A stretch of 64,000 bases of DNA from Cyclobacteriaceae bacterium (GTDB lineage Bacteria > Bacteroidota > Bacteroidia > Cytophagales > Cyclobacteriaceae): NCBI GenBank assembly GCA_030584025.1, contig CP129487.1, forward strand, positions 2,170,001 through 2,234,000, written 5' to 3'. Each line of letters begins with the position of its first letter. Position 1 is the first letter of the stretch. Of the stretch, positions 24,801-33,633 are shown piece after piece. The notes under the pieces are model-generated. The model was not told the DNA's origin. It saw only the letters and a program-made list of their open reading frames with translations, and did no database searches. Both the position numbers and the translations under genes were made by a program.

Positions 24801-25911
24801 TTGATGGATGGTCCGGGTGCTTACGGTTGTAATACTCCCAGGCATTTTCATATAGAATGCTTGCATGAATTTCTATAATCTTGGCTAAGCCAGTTTCAGT
24901 ATAGAATTGCCGCTGACTTTCGGGTAGTTCGTTGAACCATGTACGAAACCGCTGTTGATCTTCGTCCGGCAATTCATCAGCAGGCATACCCCCCACCATG
25001 GCGTAGTGAATGAGATCCATCTCCTGTTGGCCTCGATCAGCGGCAAGCCAAACCTGGCTTAACGCATGCTGAAGTATCGGCAACTGGTCAACCCCTTCAG
25101 AAATATCATAAACAAGTCGCTCAATTAAGCGCTGCGAAATTCGGTTACCGCTAAGAATGGCCGGTTCTTCAATGACCTGCTTCAAATCTTTTCGCTTTAA
25201 ACGCGGGACAAAGAATTGGGAAAAGCCAATATACTCCGGTAGCCCTCTGAAGGCCGAACATTGTCCGATATAATCAGAGCGCATGGTGCAGACAATGTAC
25301 ACCGGTAAATTTCGCTTGATGGCAATACGGGCAGTTTCCAACACAAGATTCACAACAACCTGTGAATCCTGCGAAGGAGCCTCGTTGTGATAATTCTCAG
25401 GATTGGTAAAGAACTCTTCAAACTGATCCACAATCAGCATCAGGTTGGCCGCCTTCCGCTTCTTGTCTCGCTTTTCTATATCCGAAAACTGATTCCATTC
25501 TGGTGCTTCTTCGTCAGCAAAAAATGCTGAGTTCGTGTACAAATCAATCAATGATGAAAATCCGCGCTTCAACTCTGTTTCAATCGTAGAAGCTGATCGG
25601 TCAAATCGCTCAGCCAGTGACTTCGCCATATTCTTTACCGGACTGCGTTCAGGCCTGAAATCAGCAACCACCCAGTTGGTGTAACGCGCTTTAAAGAAAC
25701 CGGCCCGTGCATTGGGTATTAAGCCGGCATAAATCAATGACGACTTACCTTCACCCGAAGCACCTGTTACCATCAAGAACTTGTTTTGCTCAAGCAAAGA
25801 CGTAATCTGATCAACCTGGTAATCGCGACCCTTAAAATAAAGGCTCTCCTCTTCTGTGAATGACCGAAGACCAGTGTAAGGGCAGATTATGTGTGAATCA
25901 GATGTTTTCAT
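21862..25911 (-). CDS. STAND (nSTAND1-like) ATPase with one membrane helix and external solenoid, paralogue 2
   Basis: A 1349-residue protein. The NTPase comes first: PYTGLRSFTEEESLYFKGRD is the usual start, Walker A GASGEGKSSL at about 48-57, Walker B LMLIVDQFEEFF at about 155-166, then CTMRSDYIGQC and VDQLPILQHAL, the winged-helix part with ITHESLIRNW. A very basic stretch precedes a single hydrophobic helix at about 575-592 (ATSLAIVILITLSGFYWY). Positive charges before the helix predict the ATPase is cytosolic and the C-terminal about 750 residues are periplasmic. That part is alpha-helical, TPR-like, and its motifs (NGYHTLASLYAALGD) match paralogue 1. The gene overlaps its upstream paralogue by 14 bp; a TTG at 25914 opens one codon earlier. 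No WD40 repeats, unlike many relatives. Confidence 0.85.
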   Translation of the reverse strand: MKTSDSHIICPYTGLRSFTEEESLYFKGRDYQVDQITSLLEQNKFLMVTGASGEGKSSLIYAGLIPNARAGFFKARYTNWVVADFRPERSPVKNMAKSLAERFDRSASTIETELKRGFSSLIDLYTNSAFFADEEAPEWNQFSDIEKRDKKRKAANLMLIVDQFEEFFTNPENYHNEAPSQDSQVVVNLVLETARIAIKRNLPVYIVCTMRSDYIGQCSAFRGLPEYIGFSQFFVPRLKRKDLKQVIEEPAILSGNRISQRLIERLVYDISEGVDQLPILQHALSQVWLAADRGQQEMDLIHYAMVGGMPADELPDEDQQRFRTWFNELPESQRQFYTETGLAKIIEIHASILYENAWEYYNRKHPDHPSSQHDAKRIIVNAFCCLTKIDNSRAVRNRMSIEEITAIINTPEFTSKVVGDVINTFREEGNSFIRPFKTDDPSTHDLKPDSVLDITHESLIRNWSKLNKWASREYEFYSTFLDFKKQMDRWKQSGKSSDFLLPIGPLTYFENWYDTCKPNAAWLTRYSEVQDDKIKARAHAHETLEDIKQFLKRSARKVAVTKAFMKYGPQRIATSLAIVILITLSGFYWYDAEQKKNDRVIERVRSESMSLMKSEQVDLQAKTFYLLTEERYKPGSLIPYLQSLDTKSRLQQAVDVYRILMYLDKRFDGGLKSELIKFIEENCTNALFIEDPDFLITQRNKFIFILARDQYYAPDDFKVGVLRRVLEFNRELVLQFYRNPSMYRPAVPFELNVALQFWLTLGDVNSDKIKELVEIISPRNDQTKVAFVTYYPKGSFEPNGRSPSDFNNGYHTLASLYAALGDINGIEWCFNTLLEQDQRNYFELARLFNNHQNIIGLMYQYGHRNQVDHVLTWIENNTQDNPRLTVYRNMILRGGYISHLYPEANIEKTVFRSYRGYLYPTLYFCDRNVFDEIMEDYEAVIREIKDPNEREFQLAFNSKRKAMYRHKYWYDRQLPVDEALLDKWLQEAWVHYQKVSPQHLEGKVSSTVPYFTDGVRTSEVSRKAQFVYPDYRDGWFSSTYHTDYFYNWLRKTGNASKLFQSGDDLMLIHDWLARAFFTRTFPPPGVTDNNYKVEAGVLKDILAFVDQHPQGKLFDRNLLLLILANQAFGDKNSEEGYSYFKRIDPKSLEGSSNRYEYIEKIFFLNMMKQLATNLASSGYGQDAITMTEQFVNKEERVYAYLFMAESVYQQDANPDAFIYLDSAFSYANRIDFTSLNFGLDSRYNMILLLSRMGGSEINSKAVEILREIPEQGKFDAILARVVGVAYEGNYFQARMSIPNTLTESQDLDCRTQILREACKKRDQLINDKRWESMDRFDAWFWYYINYLSI

Positions 25912-28900
25912 CAATGTAGTTTGTCCATTCGGTATTTGTTTTTATTTGGTATCGGTCGAAATTCTGCCAACCATCAGCGGAAATCCCTGTGCCATTTTGA
26001 TAACCGTACAGCAACCACCAGGTAAAAATAGCCTGATCCGTATCCGAAATGAGTGGAGGAAAATTCTGACGTCCCGCGTGCAAAAGTGAATGGAAACCAA
26101 AAGCATGTGCCATACGCTGTTGCGCAATAGATTTTGCTCCGAGGTTTTTAATCAGCAGACTGGCTTCAGCCACTCTGCTTTGGGGATCTTGCAGCATTAT
26201 TCCTTGTGCTATCAATTGACGATGAGGTTGTCCAGTAGTCAGATTTTCGACTCTGCCCATTTCAACATACGCTGAATCGAGTAGTCGTTTAATCATTGCA
26301 TCGTCCTTTTTTTCAAGTTGAAGTCGGGTGGCTGCAAAAGCATACAGTGATGATCGGTTTATCGGTTTTTTGAAAATGGACATTAACTGATAAGCTTTCT
26401 CAAAATGACCTTGTTCAGTAAGGCCCTTAACCGCATAGGCAATCATCCTGAAAGCCTGACCATTTGCCTGAAATGGGAATTCTTTTGAACGTAAAATATT
26501 TAGTAGAATAGAAGGGTCTATTTTATGGTAATAGCTTACCATTGAAGACGTATCTCCTTTCAATTGCGCCTCATACCCGGCATACAAATGGAGAAAATTA
26601 AGATCAACATTAGACACATCATTTCGCTCAGCAATCGCAGATTCAAGCTTAGTAAAGATTTCATATCGGATTGGGGTACCGGCAAAATAATGCATGCCCC
26701 AAATTTTCTGATTGTAGTCGCGAAACCAAATACCGAAATAAGCCAACTCAGCATTTGAAGGATAAAACTTGTTAAACAATCCGCTACTCAAGATATAGTT
26801 GATAAATATATCCGAATAATAAAAGAACATAAAGCTTCGAGGTTCCAAAGGATGATACTCCCAGCGCACATCTGGGTAAACAAAGAGAAACTTCCGAGGC
26901 ATCATCATCTGTTCTGAACCGGAAATCGCCAGTACGCTGATTACTTGGTTCAAGTAGTTCGAGCTAACACTATTGAAATATCCCATAGCACGATCAAAAC
27001 TCGTAGTCACGGAAACAAGTTCTCTTCTCATGGACTTAAAAATGCCTTCATTCTTGTATGACAATGCCATTAAGAAATTACGCTCATCAGATTCAGGTAG
27101 TTTTTCAACTACTGACCTGTACTTGTTGAAATAAGAATTAAGTTCTTCACTGTTGCAGAATACAAGTGCAAGATTAGAGTTTGCATCTGTAAAATTATAC
27201 ATATGAATATTACTGGCTGCTGCGTAATATCCGTGTAATGTTCGCCCCAACATTCGGGAGTAGAAATTCTCCTCGGTAATGCCCTTCCGTTTACAATAGC
27301 CCGTCACAAAGTTATCTAGTTCACTTCCAGTTTTGTTATAGGTAAAGTAAACAGCGGCTATCTGGGCTGCATTATCAGCACCAGCCGCATAATCACTCTG
27401 ATAATTTGGCTGACTATGCCTCAATAAGGTATCCATGCACTGAAGCACACGATTGCTATTACCCTGGCTGGCGTATAAATAGGCCAATAGCTGGTACAGG
27501 CCATTGTGCTTGAATCCATAATCTTGGGCACCGCGGATCAATAGCTTATCAATATGATAATTTGACTCGAACCAATTGGTTTGCTGTTCATTTTCAAAAG
27601 GTGAAAGCAGACCAATCCAACGTTGAAGTCCTTCTTGGTTTACAGTCTTATGATTAATGGCGTTTTCAATAGCCAGGTTAAGATTCTGCATATCATGAAA
27701 ATCAGTTGGTTGATTTTCAAGAATATAAGAAGCCCATAAAGCTGATCGCTCTGCATTGCGTTTCCGAAAGGAGCTAATCTGTTCATCGGGATTATAGTAA
27801 TACGCATACTCAAGGGTAACCCGGAATTCATTAATTCTACGCAGAATTTTAGCAAGTTTATCTGCACTCAATTGCTCAGGTTTCCAGGTATTCAGTAAAC
27901 TATCCGCAATTGTGAGGCTTTTAGAAATTTCGCTTTTCGGTTCGCCCATACCTTGAAAAACCAAAAGGGTGGCTATACCGGAAGCTACGTGAAGCTTTTC
28001 AGCTGGATCAGGAATATATTCTACCACTTCATTTGTGGTAGTTTGCCCAAGTTTTATTTCCTGTAGGATCAAATTGATCCTGTCAGCGTAAGTCACCTTT
28101 GGATTCGCTGCCAGCGCCAACGCTTCATCATGCATGGACTTTAATACGTAATCATTCTGCCGCTTGAAATAATCGCGCACCGCAAAAGAACTCAACGTAA
28201 CAATCAGAAGAACGCCAAAAACCGCTGCAATTCTTCGCGGGCCATACCGCATAACTGTACGTGTTACCGTGTGCTTTCGCGCACTTCGCTGCAAAAATTC
28301 GTTGGAGTTAGCCAACACCTGACGCGCTTGTGAAAGTTTTTTACTTTGCGCAATATCCTCCGGCAAATAGCGTGCAATCCAATGCACGTTGGGCTTAACT
28401 TTACTATACCAATTTTCAAAATAAGTTAGCTGACCTATTGATAGTAAGAATCCACCCGTCTTTTTGCTTTCCACCCAACGATTAAGCTGTTGTTCAAAGT
28501 CGAGCGAGATCATGTAATTGTCAAACTCTTCATCCGCCCATTCTCCAAGATATGCCCAATTCCGAATCAAACTTTCGTGGGTGATGTCTAACACATCATG
28601 CTCTTCAAGTTTTAGATTTTCGGATTCATCCAGCATGAATGGTCGAATAAATGTATTGCCCGGTTCCCGAAAAATATTCAGCACTGCTCCCACTTCTGTT
28701 GTTCCGAATTCGGGTCTACCCAAAATCTGCGTAATCTCCTTCAACGTCATTCGGTTACGCACCGCACGACTTTGGTCAATTTTGGTAAGGCAGATAAACG
28801 CATTTTTTATAATAGCCTTGACATCTGCATCGGCAATAACTTTCCCGGTTTTATTTTTATAATAAACAGCCGCCTCTTCATACAATTTATTGGTGTGGGT

Positions 28901-29938
28901 ATCCAATACATTCTGTAAATCAGGCTTATGATAACACGCCTGTATTTTACCTGGTAATGAAGCAAACCATTGTTTAAATCGCCCAGTATGATCATCGGGC
29001 AATTCTTCAACCGACATCCCACCCACCATCGCATAATGGATTAAGTCCATCTCTTCATTTCCATTGTTGGCCGCATGCCATATCTGGTTTAGTGCATGCT
29101 GAAGAATAGGAAGTTGATCAACACCCTCCGTGATGTCGTGTATCAACCTTTCTGTTAATCGTCTTGTAATCTTATTTCCACTCAGTACTGCCGGCTCCTC
29201 AATAACCTGTTGAAGTTGTGCTCGATTTAAGCGCGGTACGAAAAACTGGCTGAACCCGATGTATTCTGGTAATCCCCTAAAGGCAGCACATTGTCCGATA
29301 TAATCGGAGCGCATAGTGAAGACAATATAAATGGGAAGATCTTCCTCCAACGCAATCCGTGCGGTTTCAAGCAAAAGATTGAGCACAAGGTTTGAATCTT
29401 TAGAGGGTACACCGCGATGATAATTTTCGGGATTTGTAAAAAACTCTTCAAACTGATCTACCAGCACAATAAGATTTGAGGCATCGCGCTTAAGTTTCGC
29501 TTTACCTTGATCATCAGCTTGTCTCCACTCAATAGAATCTATATCTATAAAACGTTTGGAATTCTTGTATAAATCGACCAATGCTGAAAAGCCATGGTGC
29601 AACTCGGATTCAACTGTATGCGGATTGGCAATGTCTAATTGTTTTGCCAAGGATGAACATAGATTCTTAAATGGTGTACGTTCAGGCCGAAAATCGGCCA
29701 CACTCCATTGCGTGTATTTTGATTTTAAGAAACCGGCACGTGCATTTGGGATAATACCCGCATATACCAGTGAAGACTTACCATCACCGGAAGCTCCGGT
29801 AAGCATAAGAAATTTATTGCGTTGAAGTTGTTCAGTAGCTTGTTCGATATGCTCTTCCCTACCCTTAAAATACAGCGACTCCTCCTCTGTAAAGGAGCGT
29901 AAACCGGTGTAAGGACAAATCTGGTATTCTTCGAACAT
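25898..29938 (-). CDS. STAND (nSTAND1-like) ATPase with one membrane helix and external solenoid, paralogue 1
   Basis: A 1346-residue protein with the same plan as its neighbour. Walker A GASGDGKSS at 48-56, Walker B LIVLVDQFEEFF at 156-167 (D161, E164), TMRSDYIGQC at 208-217, winged-helix region ITHESLIRNW at 452-461. A basic segment (RRARKH-type, about 551-570) precedes the only hydrophobic helix, about 569-587 (RIAAVFGVLLIVTLSSFAV). The rest (about 595-1346) is helical-repeat sequence with no known domain, predicted to lie outside the inner membrane. The N-terminal 590 residues are very similar between the two paralogues while the solenoids have diverged, which suggests duplication followed by specialisation in what they sense. 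STAND proteins oligomerise on ligand binding to activate effectors; here the likely effector is the TIR protein encoded 59 bp upstream. Confidence 0.87.
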   Translation of the reverse strand: MFEEYQICPYTGLRSFTEEESLYFKGREEHIEQATEQLQRNKFLMLTGASGDGKSSLVYAGIIPNARAGFLKSKYTQWSVADFRPERTPFKNLCSSLAKQLDIANPHTVESELHHGFSALVDLYKNSKRFIDIDSIEWRQADDQGKAKLKRDASNLIVLVDQFEEFFTNPENYHRGVPSKDSNLVLNLLLETARIALEEDLPIYIVFTMRSDYIGQCAAFRGLPEYIGFSQFFVPRLNRAQLQQVIEEPAVLSGNKITRRLTERLIHDITEGVDQLPILQHALNQIWHAANNGNEEMDLIHYAMVGGMSVEELPDDHTGRFKQWFASLPGKIQACYHKPDLQNVLDTHTNKLYEEAAVYYKNKTGKVIADADVKAIIKNAFICLTKIDQSRAVRNRMTLKEITQILGRPEFGTTEVGAVLNIFREPGNTFIRPFMLDESENLKLEEHDVLDITHESLIRNWAYLGEWADEEFDNYMISLDFEQQLNRWVESKKTGGFLLSIGQLTYFENWYSKVKPNVHWIARYLPEDIAQSKKLSQARQVLANSNEFLQRSARKHTVTRTVMRYGPRRIAAVFGVLLIVTLSSFAVRDYFKRQNDYVLKSMHDEALALAANPKVTYADRINLILQEIKLGQTTTNEVVEYIPDPAEKLHVASGIATLLVFQGMGEPKSEISKSLTIADSLLNTWKPEQLSADKLAKILRRINEFRVTLEYAYYYNPDEQISSFRKRNAERSALWASYILENQPTDFHDMQNLNLAIENAINHKTVNQEGLQRWIGLLSPFENEQQTNWFESNYHIDKLLIRGAQDYGFKHNGLYQLLAYLYASQGNSNRVLQCMDTLLRHSQPNYQSDYAAGADNAAQIAAVYFTYNKTGSELDNFVTGYCKRKGITEENFYSRMLGRTLHGYYAAASNIHMYNFTDANSNLALVFCNSEELNSYFNKYRSVVEKLPESDERNFLMALSYKNEGIFKSMRRELVSVTTSFDRAMGYFNSVSSNYLNQVISVLAISGSEQMMMPRKFLFVYPDVRWEYHPLEPRSFMFFYYSDIFINYILSSGLFNKFYPSNAELAYFGIWFRDYNQKIWGMHYFAGTPIRYEIFTKLESAIAERNDVSNVDLNFLHLYAGYEAQLKGDTSSMVSYYHKIDPSILLNILRSKEFPFQANGQAFRMIAYAVKGLTEQGHFEKAYQLMSIFKKPINRSSLYAFAATRLQLEKKDDAMIKRLLDSAYVEMGRVENLTTGQPHRQLIAQGIMLQDPQSRVAEASLLIKNLGAKSIAQQRMAHAFGFHSLLHAGRQNFPPLISDTDQAIFTWWLLYGYQNGTGISADGWQNFDRYQIKTNTEWTNYIDENI

Positions 29939-29997
29939 TTCGGATTGAAGATTTTAGATTTCAGACGTTAGATTCAGTTTTCTCATATCTCCTTCAA

Positions 29998-31599
29998 TCA
30001 CTTTAGTTCTATTACTGTTGTATAAACCTTCTTTACCTCAGCAGGTACTTTGTCCTTCGGCACAATGGTTGAAACTACTTTGGGTGCTTTGAAATTACGA
30101 GCGAGGTTACTCTTTGGATCATCCTCGCCTACCAAAAACAAGGGTGTTGGTGATGATGCTCCGCCTACCTGCTTCCAAACTTGTTTTATAAAGGGTAGCG
30201 CCCAATCAGCTGCATATTTGAAATATACAACTGCCAACTTGCTTCTTGGAATTTGCTGGGTACTGATTTCACGATATTGATCCTCACCATCGGGCATGAT
30301 GTTCATAATCTCCACCGGGTATTCCTGGCTAAGCATATCGGTAATTACTTTAGCCTCCACTTCATCCTGCTGATTGAAGATGAAGAATATATCGGTGTCC
30401 TTCGAATCATAAACGGCTACATCTTGCTTCATCATCACCACACGAATATCATCTACCAGTTGCATGGGCCCCTGGCTGTTGGAGAACATCATGTTTCGCG
30501 TAATGTTATTCCGGATATATTTTATAAAATTCTGTTGTGCGGGTTTAATAACCGTACTACCCTCTGGATAGAGCCAGATGAATGAATTAAAGTTTTCATC
30601 GTTTGAATCAATTCTCCGCTTTGCCTCCAGAAACTGGTACTGTGGAAAAGAGACTTCATCATCAGACTCAAATCTCCTTCCAAATTCTCCGCTTAGCATA
30701 TGCAACGAGCAGGTACATTTGGCCAATTCATCCGAAACTTTCTGCTTAAAAGTGTCATCATCTGCAGGACAATCGGTAGATGGTAATACATTGAATCCAG
30801 CCTTTTGAAGTACAATGGCCATTTCTTCGCGTTGCTCCTTCAAATCCGTTGATGTCCAGGCCAGGTAGACACTGGGCCGTTGGCGATCAATAACCTGTAC
30901 TTTTATAGCTGAGGGTAGCGATGTGGTAAACGTGGTTGGAATAATCTGTCTGGCGGTAATGTCTTGATGCGAAGCGGCAACAGGTTCCCCCCTTTCCTTT
31001 AACTTAATTCCTTGTACAATTTCCTTAATCGCATTTGCCAGTTTATTTATTTGATTGCGATACAGAATTCGTCCACCGGTAACACTAATTTCATCATCCA
31101 CTGGTCTCAAAGGTCGGTTTACACCTGCATCGCGATAAATGAAATCAATAGACCTTAGCACACCATTCAATTCAGTTTCAAGCAACTTGGTATCATCAAT
31201 TTCTATTTCATGAATTTTTACAGGAAGTATGCGCGAACCCACATTTCCGTTCGGCAGCTTAACCATACGACCAATGTTGTCATACTCAGATTCATTTTTA
31301 AACACTTTAAATTCCTGATTCCACGCAAAAGAAGATGTATCGCAATAAGTTTGTGAGATAATTGGAATAAAGATGAGTGACTTAATCTTATTATTGATCG
31401 ATTGATCAACATGGTGCGTTTCCTGTAAACCTTCCTTCGGGTTTTTATCAAAAAAAATGGACAGCTTATCTTTCAATGTAGCGTCCAATTCTTGATTGAG
31501 TTTTTCTACAAACTCCGTTACCCAGCCATCATATTTGTTATCGTTATGCCTGTAGCTAACAAAAATATCATACTCAAAGCCTTGAATAATTGAGGGCAT
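29998..31599 (-). CDS. Multi-TIR-domain protein, first gene of the STAND operon
   Basis: A 533-residue cytosolic protein. Residues 8-150 form a TIR domain: YDIFVSYRHND (10-20), SLIFIPIISQTYCDTSSFAWNQEF (about 74-97); the E96 in WNQE is at the position of the catalytic glutamate of NAD-cleaving bacterial TIRs. Residues 242-345 form a second TIR-like unit (VYLAWTSTDLKEQREEMAIVL; E325 in QFLEAK). Residues about 402-520 may be a third, degenerate unit (DIFFIFNQQDEVEAK ... RSKLAVVYF). Such proteins act as NADase effectors or produce signalling nucleotides in immune systems. As promoter-proximal gene it is likely the effector or adaptor for the ATPases. The start ATG is at 31599. Domains two and three are called from pattern similarity only. 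Confidence 0.8.
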   Translation of the reverse strand: MPSIIQGFEYDIFVSYRHNDNKYDGWVTEFVEKLNQELDATLKDKLSIFFDKNPKEGLQETHHVDQSINNKIKSLIFIPIISQTYCDTSSFAWNQEFKVFKNESEYDNIGRMVKLPNGNVGSRILPVKIHEIEIDDTKLLETELNGVLRSIDFIYRDAGVNRPLRPVDDEISVTGGRILYRNQINKLANAIKEIVQGIKLKERGEPVAASHQDITARQIIPTTFTTSLPSAIKVQVIDRQRPSVYLAWTSTDLKEQREEMAIVLQKAGFNVLPSTDCPADDDTFKQKVSDELAKCTCSLHMLSGEFGRRFESDDEVSFPQYQFLEAKRRIDSNDENFNSFIWLYPEGSTVIKPAQQNFIKYIRNNITRNMMFSNSQGPMQLVDDIRVVMMKQDVAVYDSKDTDIFFIFNQQDEVEAKVITDMLSQEYPVEIMNIMPDGEDQYREISTQQIPRSKLAVVYFKYAADWALPFIKQVWKQVGGASSPTPLFLVGEDDPKSNLARNFKAPKVVSTIVPKDKVPAEVKKVYTTVIELK

Positions 31600-31726
31600 A
31601 GGGAGAGGGTTAGTGGCTGAAGTAAGTCTCTATTTAATCATAAAAAAGCAGAAATACAATTTTTAATTCCTCGTCACTTAAGAAAACAATTCATATCAAA
31701 TCATTAAACACGCAATGCCATGTTCC

Positions 31727-31734
31727 TATCTTTG
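31727..31734 (+). promoter_or_regulatory. Possible -7 element before the sulfatase gene
   Basis: TATCTTTG fits TAnnTTTG exactly and lies 26 bp before the ATG at 31761. No clear TTG element at the expected spacing. It is in the 161-bp region shared with the divergent TIR operon. Confidence 0.35.
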
Positions 31735-31760
31735 GATACCTCCACACAGTTCCATTTGCC

Positions 31761-33465
31761 ATGAATAAAAGAAACCTCTTCAAAAGCCTTGTGCATTTCT
31801 CGATGGGCAACACACCTGCATTCTCCCTTCTCTTATTAATAAAACTATCAGGGACGTTGATTATGATCGTCAGTTGCCTGGCTTGTGTGCCAACAAATGA
31901 GCAGAATACGAAGCCCAACATATTGCTTATTGTGGCAGACGATCTCGGCTATGCCGATCTGGGATGTTATGGAGGTGATATTGAAACACCCAACCTGGAC
32001 GAGCTTGCCAAACGCGGTACACGCTTCAGTCAATTTCATACGGCTCCTTATTGTGCGGTTACACGGGCAATGTTACTTACAGGGAATAATAGTCATGTTG
32101 CCGGAATGGGAAGTCAGAGCCTGGTAACCGGAGTTGCGGGGTACGAAGGCAAACTATCGGATCGGATTGTAACGATACCGCAACTGCTCAAGGATGCCGG
32201 ATATCACACATACATGACAGGAAAATGGCACTTAGGCTTAACCCCTGATGCGAACCCAAGTCGAAAAGGATTTGAACATTCGTTTGCCCTACTCGAAGGT
32301 GCAGGCAATCATTACACCAATGTTGGTTTTGACCCCGAACATCCAGAGTCTCCATACACAGAGAATGGTGAGAAGATTGTTTGGAAGGATGGCTCCTACT
32401 CTACCGATGTTTATACTAAAAAAATGATTTCCTACATCGAAGCCAATAAAGAAGATAAAAAGCCTTTCTTCGGATATGTTGCATACACATCGCCACATTG
32501 GCCACTACAAGTGGATGAACAATTCTGGAAAAAGTATCAGGGACGATACGATGAAGGATACGATGTATTGAAAATTAAACGACTTGAAAGTTTAAAGCAA
32601 GCTGGCATAATACCAGGTGACGCCACATTACCCGCTAATCATCCTCGTGTAAAGCCTTGGGATAGCTTATCTGCTGAAGAACAAAAAAATGAGTCGAGAA
32701 AGATGGAATTGTATGCAGGCATGGTTGATAACCTGGATTATAACATCGGGCGATTAATCAATTTCCTGAAAGAGAATGACCTGTACAAGAATACGATCAT
32801 TGTTTTTATATCAGACAACGGTGCTGCTGCAGAAGATTTCTACAACCACCCCTATTTTGCACCATTCATCCGGCAACACTATACCAATCATTACGACTCT
32901 ATGGGACAACACCAGTCCTTCGTATCCTACGGACCGCAGTGGGCCGAAGCGGGTTCATCACCATTTCGATACTTCAAAGGCATGACTACCGAAGGGGGAA
33001 TAACCGCACCCATGATTATTGCTGGGCGCGGTGTCTCAGAAACTAACAAGATCAAACACAGTTTTACCTCCTTACTCGATATTGCACCTAGCCTTTTATG
33101 AAGCGGCAGGCGTATCCTATCCGGAGCAGTATCAGGAAAAAGCAGTGTATCCACTCTTGGGGCGATCGTTAAATCCAGTTTTAACTGGTATTGAAGAGCG
33201 TATTCACCCTACTGACTACGTATTTGGACTCGAACACCGTGGACATGCCATGATCAGGAAAGGAGAATGGAAATTGGTTAACCATATACTTCCTTTCGAC
33301 ACCGCCAACTTTGAATTATACAACTTATCAAAAGATTTAGGTGAGCAACAAAACCTTAAAACCCAACTGCCCGAAAAGTACAATGAGTTAAAAAATGAAT
33401 GGTTAAAATTTTCCTTACAGGTTGGTGTAAAAAATCCCACACCAAATTCCGGAGAAGAATTATGA
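31761..33465 (+). pseudogene. Sulfatase (arylsulfatase family), frameshifted
   Basis: Two reading frames together make one normal sulfatase of about 565 residues. The first (31761-33101) starts with a signal or lipoprotein-type segment (a lipobox-like SCLAC near residue 40), then NILLIVADDLGYADLGCYGG with the metal Asp pair, the maturation region PYCAVTRAMLLTGN, KWHLGL and FISDNGAA. It stops at TGA after SLLDIAPSLL. The second frame continues with EAAGVSYPEQY and the C-terminal domain to 33465. Around 33095-33105 (CCTAGCCTTTTATGAAGC), removing one base restores the text APSFYEAAGV. Where the formylglycine motif is CxPxR, this has CAVTR, which may impair maturation. A sequencing error in the small homopolymer is the main alternative. 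Confidence 0.8.
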
Positions 33466-33568
33466 TTTTTATCAGCTTATTTGTTCACTCATCGGAACTC
33501 ATCTTTTCTCATCGGAAATATTCGAATTTTTTTGAACGATTGATGTACGCAATGCGTTGTAAAAGTGT

Positions 33569-33583
33569 AGTTGTTCAACAACT
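33569..33583. promoter_or_regulatory. Palindrome upstream of the YtxH gene
   Basis: AGTTGTT-C-AACAACT is a perfect 15-bp inverted repeat about 50 bp before the YtxH start. A second feature nearby is the direct repeat CTCATCGGAA at 33488-33497 and 33508-33517 (20-bp spacing). Both could bind regulators; neither matches a site that I know. Confidence 0.35.
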
Positions 33584-33633
33584 GCCGGAATGCTTTGAAG
33601 GTATCAAAGCGTACAACCTTAATCCAAACAAAT

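Noticed and set aside
31600..31760. Minus-strand promoter for the TIR operon
   Set aside because: TATTTCTG (minus) is one base off the -7 rule and has no suitable TTG upstream; no claim made.
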